64,000 bases of DNA from G020354785 sp964461435 (lineage in GTDB: Bacteria > Bacteroidota > Bacteroidia > Bacteroidales > UBA10428), in contig CAYWUI010000009.1 of NCBI GenBank assembly GCA_964461435.1, positions 29,103 to 93,102 of the forward strand, written 5' to 3'. Of the stretch, positions 17,206 to 25,705 are shown piece after piece; position 1 is the first letter of the stretch, and every line of letters starts with the position of its first letter. Both the position numbers and the translations under genes were made by a program. The notes under the pieces are model-generated. The model saw only the letters and a program-made list of their open reading frames with translations. It made no database searches and was not told the DNA's origin.

Positions 17206-18078
17206 ATGAATGCAGGTAAAATAAAAGCTCTTATCTCTCTTCTCGATGATCCCGATGCTGAAATAATTAGCCTTGTGTCAGATAATTTACTGAAGCAGGG
17301 GCTTAAGGCTATCCCTGAGCTTGAAAGGGCATGGGATAACACTTATGATGAGGTTTTGCAGAACCGGCTGGGTAATGTAATTCAGAGTATCAAGCTTGAC
17401 TATGCCAGGATTAATATTGAAAAATGGATCAATTCAGGAGCTGAGAATATTCTTGAGGGAGCATTCTATGTAGCCCAGTTCCAATTCTCTGAAATAAACC
17501 TGAAAGATATTGAAAGAGAAATCGAAAATATACGTAAGGATGTGTGGCTTGAATTTAATAATAATCTTACTGCCCTTGAGAAAGTCAGAATAATGAATTA
17601 TATAATCTTTGACATCTATAAATATTCTAAAAACATTGCTGATCCTTACTCGCCCCAAAACTCTTTTATTAACCAGGTTATAAATACAAAAAAAGGCAAT
17701 CCGGTTTCATTATCGGTAATCTACCTGTCTGTTGCACGCAGGCTTGATCTGCCGATATACGGGGTAACCCTTCCGGATAACTTTATACTGGCGTATAAGG
17801 ATGATTACGGACACTTTGATTCAACCGGTGAAGCGGAGGAAATATTGTTCTATATAAATCCCTTTGACAAAGGTGCAGTTTTAGGGAAGCGCGAAATAGA
17901 ATATTTCATTTCACGTAATATGCTTAGACAGGAAGAGGACTATTTTATTCCCTGTTCCAATGTTGAGATAATAAAACAACTGATAAATACGCTGGTGCTG
18001 TCTTATGAAAGGCACAGCTTATTTGAAAAGGCTGATAAATACAGGGAACTGTCAGAATCCTTCAAAGACTTTTCATAA
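17206..18078 (+). CDS. SirB1-like transglutaminase-fold protein
   Basis: A 290-residue protein with the SirB1/transglutaminase-like core: KKGNPVSLSVIYLSVARRLDLPIYGVTLPDNFILAY-type sequence spans about residues 163-200. The first 70 residues are helical and resemble HEAT-type repeats (LLDDPDAEIISLVSDNLL). The cysteine of active transglutaminases is not seen in the NPVSLSVIY helix, in line with SirB1 proteins, whose activity is uncertain. Function unknown. It stands alone, convergent with rny 4 nt away. Confidence 0.8.
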   Translation: MNAGKIKALISLLDDPDAEIISLVSDNLLKQGLKAIPELERAWDNTYDEVLQNRLGNVIQSIKLDYARINIEKWINSGAENILEGAFYVAQFQFSEINLKDIEREIENIRKDVWLEFNNNLTALEKVRIMNYIIFDIYKYSKNIADPYSPQNSFINQVINTKKGNPVSLSVIYLSVARRLDLPIYGVTLPDNFILAYKDDYGHFDSTGEAEEILFYINPFDKGAVLGKREIEYFISRNMLRQEEDYFIPCSNVEIIKQLINTLVLSYERHSLFEKADKYRELSESFKDFS

Positions 18079-18082
18079 GACC

Positions 18083-19657
18083 CTATTTAGCATAACTTAC
18101 CGCCCTTGTTTCCCTTATAACGGTTATTTTTATCTGTCCCGGATAGGTCATCTCATCCTGGATTTTCTTTGCTATTTCGTAGGAAAGGCTGTCAGCTTCC
18201 TTATCTGAAATTTTTTCACTTCCCACAATTACCCTGAGCTCCCTGCCTGCCTGGATAGCATATGTCTTCATAACTCCCGGGTATGATAAGGCTAATGCCT
18301 CAAGATCCTTAAGACGCTTTATGTATGATTCCACAACTTCTCTTCTTGCTCCGGGACGCGCTCCTGATATTGCATCACATACCTGCACTATCGGGGATAT
18401 AAGGCTTGTCATCTCTACCTCATCATGATGTGCTCCTATGGCATTACATATTTCAGGCTTCTCCTTATATTTCTCTGCCAGCTTCATACCATGAATTGCA
18501 TGAGGTATTTCAGGATCATCATCAGGCACTTTCCCTATATCGTGAAGTAAGCCGGCTCTTTTTGCCAGTTTTGAGTTCAGGCCCAGCTCTGTGGCCATGA
18601 CAGCACTTAAATTAGCAACTTCACGTGAATGCTGTAAAAGGTTTTGTCCGTAAGAAGAACGGTATTTCATCTTACCTATTAGCCGTATGAGCTCGGGATG
18701 AAGTCCGTGTACCCCCAGATCAATAACTGTTCTCTTCCCGACTTCCACTATCTCTTCCTCAACCTGCTTTTGCGTTTTGGCTACAATCTCTTCTATACGC
18801 GCAGGATGAATCCTTCCGTCAGTAACCAGTTGGTGTAATGATAAACGGGCAATCTCCCTGCGTACCGGGTCAAAAGAGGAGAGCACTATAGCTTCAGGCG
18901 TATCATCAACAACAATCTCCACACCTGTTGCAGCTTCCAGGGCACGTATATTCCTGCCTTCCCTTCCTATTATCCTGCCTTTGATCTCATCACTTTCAAT
19001 ATTAAATACCGTAACCGAGTTTTCAATAGCTGTTTCAGATGCAATACGCTGTATTGTTTCTATAATTATCTTTTTTGCATCACTGGAAGCAGTCATCTTT
19101 GCTTCGTCCATAATCTCATTAATATAGGACATAGCCTCCGATTTTGCCTCCTCCTTAAGGGATTCTATCAGCTGTTCCTTTGCTTCACTCGCGGACAAGC
19201 CCGAAATAGCCTCAAGCTGTTCAACCTGCTGCTTATGCATCTTCTCAAGTTCCTCATTTTTCTTATCAACAAGAGATATCTGGATATTTAAGTTTTCACG
19301 TATCGCATCTATCTCATTTTTTGCCCTCTGGGTTTCTTCAAATTTTTGAGATAAAAGGGTCTCCTTTTGTTTGAGCTTCGATTCAGCAGCCATTACTTTA
19401 CTGTTTCTTTCACTGATATATTTCTCATGTTCTGACTTTAATTGGAAGAACTTTTCCTTTGCCTGCAGAATTTTATCCTTTTTTATAACTTCAGCCTCCA
19501 GTTCAGCGTCATTTATAATAGTCTGCCTTTTTCTTTTAAACAGTGTGTTCCATACATAATAAGAAACTATGCCTCCCGCAATGAACGTGGATATGCCGAT
19601 AATTGCACATTTAACTGAAACTGCAATATCTGTTATTATCATTAATATATTCATCAT
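18083..19657 (-). CDS. rny: Ribonuclease Y
   Basis: Membrane-anchored endoribonuclease that starts mRNA decay; 524 residues. An N-terminal membrane helix (about 10-35) precedes a long coiled coil (about 45-190). The KH domain follows (IKGRIIGREGRNIRALEAATGV, about 228-250). The HD domain has the metal-binding pair in AGLLHDIGKVPDDDPE. The C-terminal region is the usual one. It lies downstream of the 6S-like RNA and zapA on the same strand. Confidence 0.97.
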   Translation of the reverse strand: MMNILMIITDIAVSVKCAIIGISTFIAGGIVSYYVWNTLFKRKRQTIINDAELEAEVIKKDKILQAKEKFFQLKSEHEKYISERNSKVMAAESKLKQKETLLSQKFEETQRAKNEIDAIRENLNIQISLVDKKNEELEKMHKQQVEQLEAISGLSASEAKEQLIESLKEEAKSEAMSYINEIMDEAKMTASSDAKKIIIETIQRIASETAIENSVTVFNIESDEIKGRIIGREGRNIRALEAATGVEIVVDDTPEAIVLSSFDPVRREIARLSLHQLVTDGRIHPARIEEIVAKTQKQVEEEIVEVGKRTVIDLGVHGLHPELIRLIGKMKYRSSYGQNLLQHSREVANLSAVMATELGLNSKLAKRAGLLHDIGKVPDDDPEIPHAIHGMKLAEKYKEKPEICNAIGAHHDEVEMTSLISPIVQVCDAISGARPGARREVVESYIKRLKDLEALALSYPGVMKTYAIQAGRELRVIVGSEKISDKEADSLSYEIAKKIQDEMTYPGQIKITVIRETRAVSYAK

Positions 19658-19674
19658 TTATTTGGTTTATTGTT

Positions 19675-19878
19675 AAAAAAAACCCGCATAAGCTTCCTTG
19701 TGTTGATAAAACCCCATTCTGTCATGGGTGGAGTTGCCAATCTATTTCGAGGTTCCAACGTCTTCCTGAGAAGAATCCCAATAAATTGGGATTAAGGCCT
19801 GCTCTTGACAAATTGAGCTAAACTCCAATTTAGTTAATGTTGAGTTTCACAAACAAAAAAAGAAACTATGCGGGCTGA
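19675..19878 (-). ncRNA. ssrS: 6S-like regulatory RNA (6S-Flavo type candidate)
   Basis: A 200-nt non-coding stretch between zapA and rny folds end to end. The ends pair (CCCGCATA at the 5' end with TATGCGGG at the 3' end, plus-strand positions 19867-19874 and 19683-19690). The middle carries an apical hairpin AATCCCA/TGGGATT (19774-19793). On the minus strand the terminal stem is followed by eight T, as in an intrinsic terminator; the plus strand lacks this, which fixes the strand. A rod-like RNA with a closing stem, beside zapA, is the layout of 6S RNA, which binds RNA polymerase. The assignment is by structure and context only. Confidence 0.65.
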
Positions 19879-19904
19879 TTCTTAAGTATTTTAAAGAACG
19901 TTTA

Positions 19905-20195
19905 TTACTCTCCCTTTAAATATTCTTCCAGTTCTTCATTTAATTCTCTGATGTTTTCTTCCAAAGGTCCAACATCAAATTTCTGGTCATATTCAATAAT
20001 CTTCGTCACAAATTGCAATGCAGCCATTGCCAGAAAATCCTGTGTGTCCTTGTCGGCATATTTTTGCCTGTATTGAAGAACTTTCTCATTAATCATCCTG
20101 GCTGCTTTCCTTATTTTCTCCTCATCCCTTCTGTCAATCTTTAATGGATAATACCTGTCGGCTACATTTACTTTTATCGATAGCTTATCTTCCAT
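19905..20195 (-). CDS. zapA: Cell division protein ZapA
   Basis: Binds and cross-links FtsZ filaments; 96 residues. The N-terminal half (LSIKVNVADRYYPLKIDRRDEE) has the ZapA fold. The conserved KIRKAARMINEKV helix and a C-terminal coiled coil ending NIRELNEELEEYLKGE follow. Preceded 17 nt upstream by a small coiled-coil gene and followed by the 6S-like RNA. Confidence 0.92.
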   Translation of the reverse strand: MEDKLSIKVNVADRYYPLKIDRRDEEKIRKAARMINEKVLQYRQKYADKDTQDFLAMAALQFVTKIIEYDQKFDVGPLEENIRELNEELEEYLKGE

Positions 20196-20212
20196 TATAT
20201 TTAAAAAAGTGT

Positions 20213-20506
20213 TTATCTATTTAAAAGAGCAATACATTTATCAATCTCCCGCACAATTCTATTGACCTTAATTTTTACATCATGGGTACTTTCATCAGAT
20301 GATGCAAAAACCCTGGCCAATTTTAAAGTATCATACCTGGATTCTGTATCTTTTATTTTATTCTCTAAGTTAGTTATTTTATGTGTTAATTCTTTATTTT
20401 TTACAATGAATTCTCGATTTTTTTCCTTCTGCTGTTCATACAATGATATTATCGATTTAATGTTATTTCTTAAACCGTTTAGTATTTCATCATTTTTGCT
20501 ATCCAT
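20213..20506 (-). CDS. Small coiled-coil protein upstream of zapA
   Basis: A 97-residue protein not assigned to a named family. Residues 10-65 form a continuous heptad-rich coiled coil (NIKSIISLYEQQKEKNREFI onward); the C-terminal part (VKIKVNRIVREIDKCIALLNR) is helical and contains the only cysteine. It is co-transcribed with zapA (17-nt gap). A partner role in the division ring, comparable to ZapB in Proteobacteria, is suggested only by size, coiled coil and position. Confidence 0.7.
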   Translation of the reverse strand: MDSKNDEILNGLRNNIKSIISLYEQQKEKNREFIVKNKELTHKITNLENKIKDTESRYDTLKLARVFASSDESTHDVKIKVNRIVREIDKCIALLNR

Positions 20507-20530
20507 TAATAAAATTAATTATAATATGAA

Positions 20531-20538
20531 CAAATATA
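20531..20538 (-). promoter_or_regulatory. -7 element for the coiled-coil gene-zapA operon
   Basis: Reads TATATTTG on the minus strand, a perfect TAnnTTTG match, 24 nt upstream of the ATG at 20506. No TTG is seen at the usual -33 distance. Confidence 0.4.
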
Positions 20539-20615
20539 GAAATTTATTCCTTTATTATTCTAAAAACAATTATTAAAATATTTAGTTTTACAACTTTTAA
20601 AAATATATTGATTTA

Positions 20616-22376
20616 ATGCTAAAAATTATACGATTTCAGAACTATAAAACATTGATATTTTGCGTTGCTGTCATTTTACACAGCCTAGCCAGGGAATCGT
20701 TATCCCAACCGCCGGATGAACACGAAAATTTTCACATGCCTTTAAGTATCCCCTTATACCTGTCGGGTAACTTTGGGGAAATAAGGTCGACCCATTTCCA
20801 TACAGGAATAGACATAAAGACTCAACAGGAGACAGGCTTGAAAGTATATGCGGTTTATGAGGGGTACATATCGAGAATAAACCTGCAAAGCGGAGCCTAT
20901 GGAAAATCTTTGTATATAACCCATACAAATGGTTATGTTTCGGTCTATGCGCATCTTAGTAAATTTATGCCGGATGTTGAAGAGTATGTCAAAAAAAATC
21001 AGTACCTGAGGCAGAGCTACGAAGTTAACCTGTTCCCTGAAGTAAATCAATTTAAGGTTGTGAGGGGCCAGGTGGTTGCATATTCAGGAAATACGGGCCG
21101 ATCAAGCGGCCCGCATCTGCATTTTGAAATTCGTGATGCTAAAAACCAGAATCCCCGGAATGTGCTCATGTATAATTTTAACATAAAAGATGACATCAGA
21201 CCTAAAATTTATAACCTGGCAGTTTATCCTGTTGACAGGTACAGCCTTGTTAATAATATGAACCGGAAGCTTATTATCCCTGTATCAGGAAATAACGGGC
21301 TTTATAAAATAAATAATAACGGCGGCATCAGCGTATCAGGCAAAATAGGATTTGGCATAGAGACTTTTGACTTCCTCAACGGTTCAAATAACAAATGTGC
21401 TGTCTATTCAATTGATTTATATGTCAGCGACACTCTTATATATTCTCATCAACTGGATGAACTTTCATTCAGCGAATTGAGATATGTGAACAGCCATGCG
21501 GATTATGAAGAGAAAATGAAGAACGGCAGGATAATTCATAAGCTCTTCCTTGAACCAAATAACAAACTTGGCATTTACACACATTTGATAAACAGGGGGA
21601 TTTACGAATTTAAAAAGGATACTCTCATAGATATTAAAATTGTGGTGAAAGATATAAGACAGAACGAATCTCAATTGTTGTTTTCAGTACGCAGCATGGA
21701 ACAGGAAGAGTTTATTACTGAAATACGGCACGACCCCGATTATGTTAAAACCTTCTATTATAATATGCCTAACGAATATCAAAATGATGAACTTAGAATA
21801 TTTCTGCCGCGGGATGCACTGTATGATAATATTGATTTCAGGTACTCCAGGATTATCGGCGATTCGTCAGATTATTCAGGTATTCATTGCGTACACGATG
21901 AGTATACGGCCCTGCATAAGGAATACACCCTTTCCATAAAAGCAAAAGACCTGCCTGAAAACCTTCAGGATAAGGCCCTGATTGTATATATTGAAAAAGA
22001 TACGAATTTCATAAGCGTTGGCGGTAGCTGGGAAAACGGCTATGTTACTGCCTCAACATCAGGTTTCGGAAAATTTAAAGTTTCCGTTGATACCATTGCC
22101 CCTGTGATCAGTCCTTTAAGTTTTTACAGTAACGGAAACTATAGGAACGGCGGCAGTATAAGCTTTAAGATTACCGATGACCTTTCGGGAATAAAAACAT
22201 ATAACGGATATATTGATAACAAGTGGGCGCTGTTTGAATACGATGCAAAAAGCAGTACATTGACCTACTGGTTTGATCCTGAAAGAATTTCCAAAGATAC
22301 AAACCATGAACTGGAAATAGTCGTTGCAGACTATAAAGATAATACCGGTGTATATAAAAGTACTTTTTATTATTGA
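20616..22376 (+). CDS. M23-family (LytM-type) metallopeptidase
   Basis: Exported peptidoglycan peptidase or LytM-domain regulator, 586 residues. A signal peptide spans about 1-30. The LytM domain is near the N-terminus rather than at the end: H62 and D66 in HFHTGID, H113 in VYAHLSK, H167 and H169 in SGPHLHFEIRD, so the zinc site looks complete. An insertion (about 115-150) interrupts the domain between H113 and the HLH motif. The remaining 400 residues are beta-rich, Ig-like in texture, without a family I recognise. The downstream anmK gene starts 14 nt after its stop, suggesting a cell-wall operon. Confidence 0.87.
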   Translation: MLKIIRFQNYKTLIFCVAVILHSLARESLSQPPDEHENFHMPLSIPLYLSGNFGEIRSTHFHTGIDIKTQQETGLKVYAVYEGYISRINLQSGAYGKSLYITHTNGYVSVYAHLSKFMPDVEEYVKKNQYLRQSYEVNLFPEVNQFKVVRGQVVAYSGNTGRSSGPHLHFEIRDAKNQNPRNVLMYNFNIKDDIRPKIYNLAVYPVDRYSLVNNMNRKLIIPVSGNNGLYKINNNGGISVSGKIGFGIETFDFLNGSNNKCAVYSIDLYVSDTLIYSHQLDELSFSELRYVNSHADYEEKMKNGRIIHKLFLEPNNKLGIYTHLINRGIYEFKKDTLIDIKIVVKDIRQNESQLLFSVRSMEQEEFITEIRHDPDYVKTFYYNMPNEYQNDELRIFLPRDALYDNIDFRYSRIIGDSSDYSGIHCVHDEYTALHKEYTLSIKAKDLPENLQDKALIVYIEKDTNFISVGGSWENGYVTASTSGFGKFKVSVDTIAPVISPLSFYSNGNYRNGGSISFKITDDLSGIKTYNGYIDNKWALFEYDAKSSTLTYWFDPERISKDTNHELEIVVADYKDNTGVYKSTFYY

Positions 22377-22390
22377 TAATTCAAACTGCA

Positions 22391-23464
22391 ATGGTAGTCT
22401 ATAATGTTGTGGGCGTTATGTCAGGAACAAGTCAGGACGGACTGGATCTGGCACTATGTGAATTTATAAAAAATAATTCTCACTGGGAGTATTCCATTGA
22501 TAAGTCTGCGACAATTCCTTACCCTGAATACTGGCTAAAAGTATTTGGCAGTGCCGACAGTATGCCGGCATTTGATTTTATCAGGCTTCACAACGCATTC
22601 GGTGCATATATCGGGGATTGCATTAACAGGTTTCTTGAGGGTGCGCATAAGAAAGTAGATCTAATCGCTTCGCACGGACATACCGTATGCCATAAACCCG
22701 AAGAGGGGATAACATTTCAGATGGGAAGCGGTGCCGAGATAGCTGCAAGATGCAGATTAACGACGGTATCTGACTTCAGGTCCCTCGATGTTGCTTTAAA
22801 GGGACAGGGAGCGCCGCTTGTTCCGGCAGGTGATGAATTATTATTTGGTGAATATGACTTTTGCCTTAACCTGGGTGGTTTTGCAAATATTTCATTCAGG
22901 GAGGGAAAGTTAAGAAGAGCATTCGATATATGTCCGGTAAACATTATTATTAATAACATAGCAAAGCAGCATGGACATGAACTTGATAAGGATGGCCGGT
23001 TAGCAGGCAGGGGAAGCGTATCTGTGCCATTGCTTGAGAAACTTAACAGTATTGATTATTATAAAAGACCCCTGCCCAAATCATTGAGCAGGGAATGGCT
23101 TCTGTCTGCCTTTATGCCTGTTGTAGATGAGTATGATCTGTGTACTGAGGATAAACTAAGGACTGTTTATGAACATATCATAATCCAGGTTGAAAAATGT
23201 GTAAATGTAAAAACAGGAGCTACGATCCTGATTACCGGAGGGGGAGCATTCAACAAATTCCTTATTAAATTGTTAAAACAGAACTGTGAAAATGAAATTT
23301 TTATTCCGGATGACATGACGGTTAAATATAAAGAGGCGCTGATCTTCGGGCTGCTGGGAGTTCTCAGGCTTAGGAATGAGATCAATTGTTTTTCATCAGC
23401 GACAGGATCAACCGCAGATTCTTCGGCAGGTACCATTTATTACTATAATTCAGGAACCAAATAA
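22391..23464 (+). CDS. anmK: Anhydro-N-acetylmuramic acid kinase
   Basis: Phosphorylates and opens 1,6-anhydro-MurNAc during wall recycling; 357 residues. The ATP-binding N-terminal motif VGVMSGTSQDGLDLALCEF, the IASHGHTVCH segment, FRSLDVALKGQGAPLVP and NLGGFANIS mark the family. A frame opening at 22373 uses ATT and overlaps the previous gene; the ATG at 22391 gives the normal start. It sits between an M23 peptidase and a dipeptidase gene, which suits a role in turnover of wall fragments. Confidence 0.95.
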   Translation: MVVYNVVGVMSGTSQDGLDLALCEFIKNNSHWEYSIDKSATIPYPEYWLKVFGSADSMPAFDFIRLHNAFGAYIGDCINRFLEGAHKKVDLIASHGHTVCHKPEEGITFQMGSGAEIAARCRLTTVSDFRSLDVALKGQGAPLVPAGDELLFGEYDFCLNLGGFANISFREGKLRRAFDICPVNIIINNIAKQHGHELDKDGRLAGRGSVSVPLLEKLNSIDYYKRPLPKSLSREWLLSAFMPVVDEYDLCTEDKLRTVYEHIIIQVEKCVNVKTGATILITGGGAFNKFLIKLLKQNCENEIFIPDDMTVKYKEALIFGLLGVLRLRNEINCFSSATGSTADSSAGTIYYYNSGTK

Positions 23465-23475
23465 ACTTAACACCT

Positions 23476-25110
23476 ATGTTACACAAAAAGCTAATTGTAA
23501 TAATACTTCTGACAGTTCTTCACCAGGTAAAATCCCCATCGTGCACAAATTTTATTATTTCAAAAGGAGCTACTGCCGACGGCTCAACTATGATCACATA
23601 TGTCGCGGATTCGCATGTCTTATACGGCGAGCTTTACTTAAGGCCCGCCACGGATCACCCTGCAGGCTCATTTTTTGATATCTATGAGTGGGATACGGGA
23701 AAATACCTGGGGAAAATAAAACAGGTAAGACATACATATTCGGTTGTTGGTAACATGAATGAGCACCAGGTAGCCATTGGTGAAACAACATATACGGGCA
23801 GGGAGGAATTACAGGATACTACTGCCATATTGGATTACGGCAGCTTAATGTATGTTACGCTTCAAAGGGCCGGAACTGCCAGGGATGCTATTAAAATAAT
23901 GGGTGCCCTGGTTTCTGAATACGGATATTACAGTACGGGTGAGTCTTTTTCTGTCTCCGATCCAAACGAGGTATGGATAATGGAAATGATAGGAAAGGGG
24001 CCGGGAAATAAAGGAGCAGTATGGGTTGCAAGAAGGATTCCCGACGGATATATAAGCGGCCATGCCAACCAGGCAAGAATTACTACCTTCCCTCTTGATG
24101 ATTCCCTGAACTGCCTGTATTCAGAAGATGTTATATCCTTTGCAAAAGATAAGGGCTACTATGAAGGAGAGGATAAAGATTTCAGTTTCGCCGATGCTTA
24201 CTGTCCCTTGAATTTTACAGGCGCAAGGATTTGTGATGCCCGTGTATGGTCAGCTTTCAGAAGGGTAGCCGACGGGATGGACAAATATACCGATTATGCC
24301 ATGGGGACAAACCTTGAGAACAGGCTGCCCCTGTGGGTAAAGCCAGGAAAAAAACTGACAGTTCATGACGTCATGGAGCTTATGCGCGACTATTTTCAGG
24401 ATACTCCATTGGATATGACCAAAGATTTTGGTGCAGGCCCTTTTCAGTGCATTGTCCGCTGGCGTCCTTTATTCTGGGAGATAGACAGCATCACCTATTT
24501 CAATGAAAGGGCAACATCGACACAGCAAACCGGATTTTCGTTTATCGCGCAGTCAAGATCATGGCTTCCTGATCCTGTAGGCGGCATATTCTGGTTCGGC
24601 GTGGATGATACGTACAGCACTGTCTACTCACCAATGTACTGCGGTATTACAAAAGTACCCGAATCATATGCGGAAGGAAACGGATCAATAATGGACTTCA
24701 GCGATGATGCCGCATTCTGGGTGTTTAACCAGGTATCAAACTTTGCCTATACAAAATATAGCTATATGATACCTGAAATACGCGTGAAACAACAGGAGCT
24801 TGAGACTTCCTATATTCAGAAATGTGCAGAGACCGACAAAACAGCAGCCGACCTGTACAGAAAAAACAGGAACCTCGCCCTGGACTATATTACCGGCTTC
24901 TCCGTGGAGACGGGAAACTCAACTGTTGCAGAATGGAAAAAGCTTTACAGGTACCTGTTTACCAAATATATGGATGGAAACATCAAAGTAAAAGTTGAGG
25001 GCCGGAAAAATCCCGACCTCGACCAACCGGGTTACGGTGATGAATGGTACAGGATACTCATCAGGGAAACAGGAGATAAATTCAGAGATCCTGAAGGAGG
25101 CCACCATTGA
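23476..25110 (+). CDS. C69-family dipeptidase
   Basis: N-terminal-nucleophile dipeptidase of peptidase family C69 (PepD type), 544 residues. After an exported-type leader (residues 1-22) the chain begins at C23 (SCTNFIISKGATADGSTMI), and that cysteine is the expected nucleophile once the leader is removed. NEHQVAIGETTYTGR and VWIMEMIGKGPGNKGAVWVA are family segments. Likely secreted or periplasmic and active on peptide fragments. The start is 11 nt after anmK, so the three genes from 20616 look like one transcription unit. Confidence 0.9.
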   Translation: MLHKKLIVIILLTVLHQVKSPSCTNFIISKGATADGSTMITYVADSHVLYGELYLRPATDHPAGSFFDIYEWDTGKYLGKIKQVRHTYSVVGNMNEHQVAIGETTYTGREELQDTTAILDYGSLMYVTLQRAGTARDAIKIMGALVSEYGYYSTGESFSVSDPNEVWIMEMIGKGPGNKGAVWVARRIPDGYISGHANQARITTFPLDDSLNCLYSEDVISFAKDKGYYEGEDKDFSFADAYCPLNFTGARICDARVWSAFRRVADGMDKYTDYAMGTNLENRLPLWVKPGKKLTVHDVMELMRDYFQDTPLDMTKDFGAGPFQCIVRWRPLFWEIDSITYFNERATSTQQTGFSFIAQSRSWLPDPVGGIFWFGVDDTYSTVYSPMYCGITKVPESYAEGNGSIMDFSDDAAFWVFNQVSNFAYTKYSYMIPEIRVKQQELETSYIQKCAETDKTAADLYRKNRNLALDYITGFSVETGNSTVAEWKKLYRYLFTKYMDGNIKVKVEGRKNPDLDQPGYGDEWYRILIRETGDKFRDPEGGHH

Positions 25111-25226
25111 AATTTTATAACTGTTTTTAATAATCTGAAAATAAATTAAAAATTTATTCTCCCTGTCTGAAAAAATATTTGTAATATTGCGACCTGAATT
25201 TTTTTAATATTTTTAATCTTTTAGAG

Positions 25227-25574
25227 ATGGATTTGTTAAAAGTTGCTGAAGGTAATTTTACCACAAAGAATGAATTTCCAGCTTTCTCTTCAGGTGACAC
25301 TATTACCGTATATTATAAAATAAAGGAAGGCGGCAAGGAAAGAACACAGCCTTTCAAGGGAGTAGTCCTTCAAAGAAGGGGCTCCGGAATAAAGGAAACA
25401 TTTACAATAAGAAAGATGTCAGGTAATATTGGAGTTGAAAGAATTTTTCCCGTTAATTCTCCATTCATAGAAAAAATAGAAATAAATAAGCGGGGCCGGG
25501 TTAGAAGGGCACGTATATTTTATCTCAGGAAACTAACAGGCAAGAAAGCCAAAATTCAGGAAAAAAGACTTTAA
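25227..25574 (+). CDS. rplS: 50S ribosomal protein L19
   Basis: Large-subunit protein at the 30S-50S interface; 115 residues, standard length. FSSGDTITVYYKIKEGGKERTQPFKGVV, the RRGSGIKETFTIRKMSGNIGVERIFP core and the basic C-terminus RRARIFYLRKLTGKKAKI identify it. It is a single-gene unit here (no rimM or trmD next to it), with its own upstream element and a strong terminator. Confidence 0.97.
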   Translation: MDLLKVAEGNFTTKNEFPAFSSGDTITVYYKIKEGGKERTQPFKGVVLQRRGSGIKETFTIRKMSGNIGVERIFPVNSPFIEKIEINKRGRVRRARIFYLRKLTGKKAKIQEKRL

Positions 25575-25593
25575 TGTTACTTCTTCATTATCT

Positions 25594-25622
25594 AAAGCGG
25601 GCCATATGACCCGCTTTTTTTT
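25594..25622 (+). terminator. Intrinsic terminator after rplS
   Basis: Stem AAAGCGGG (25594-25601) with CCCGCTTT (25610-25617), 8-nt loop, then T8. It lies 19 nt after the rplS stop. Confidence 0.85.
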
Positions 25623-25662
25623 AAATCATTGTAGAATATTAAAAATAATAGATTATTACACT

Positions 25663-25670
25663 TATTTTTG
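25663..25670 (+). promoter_or_regulatory. -7 element for the LamG/phosphoesterase gene
   Basis: TATTTTTG, a perfect TAnnTTTG match, 35 nt upstream of the ATG at 25706. No convincing -33 TTG is visible. Confidence 0.35.
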
Positions 25671-25705
25671 CATTTACAGTCAGTAAAATATATAACAACC
25701 TGTAA

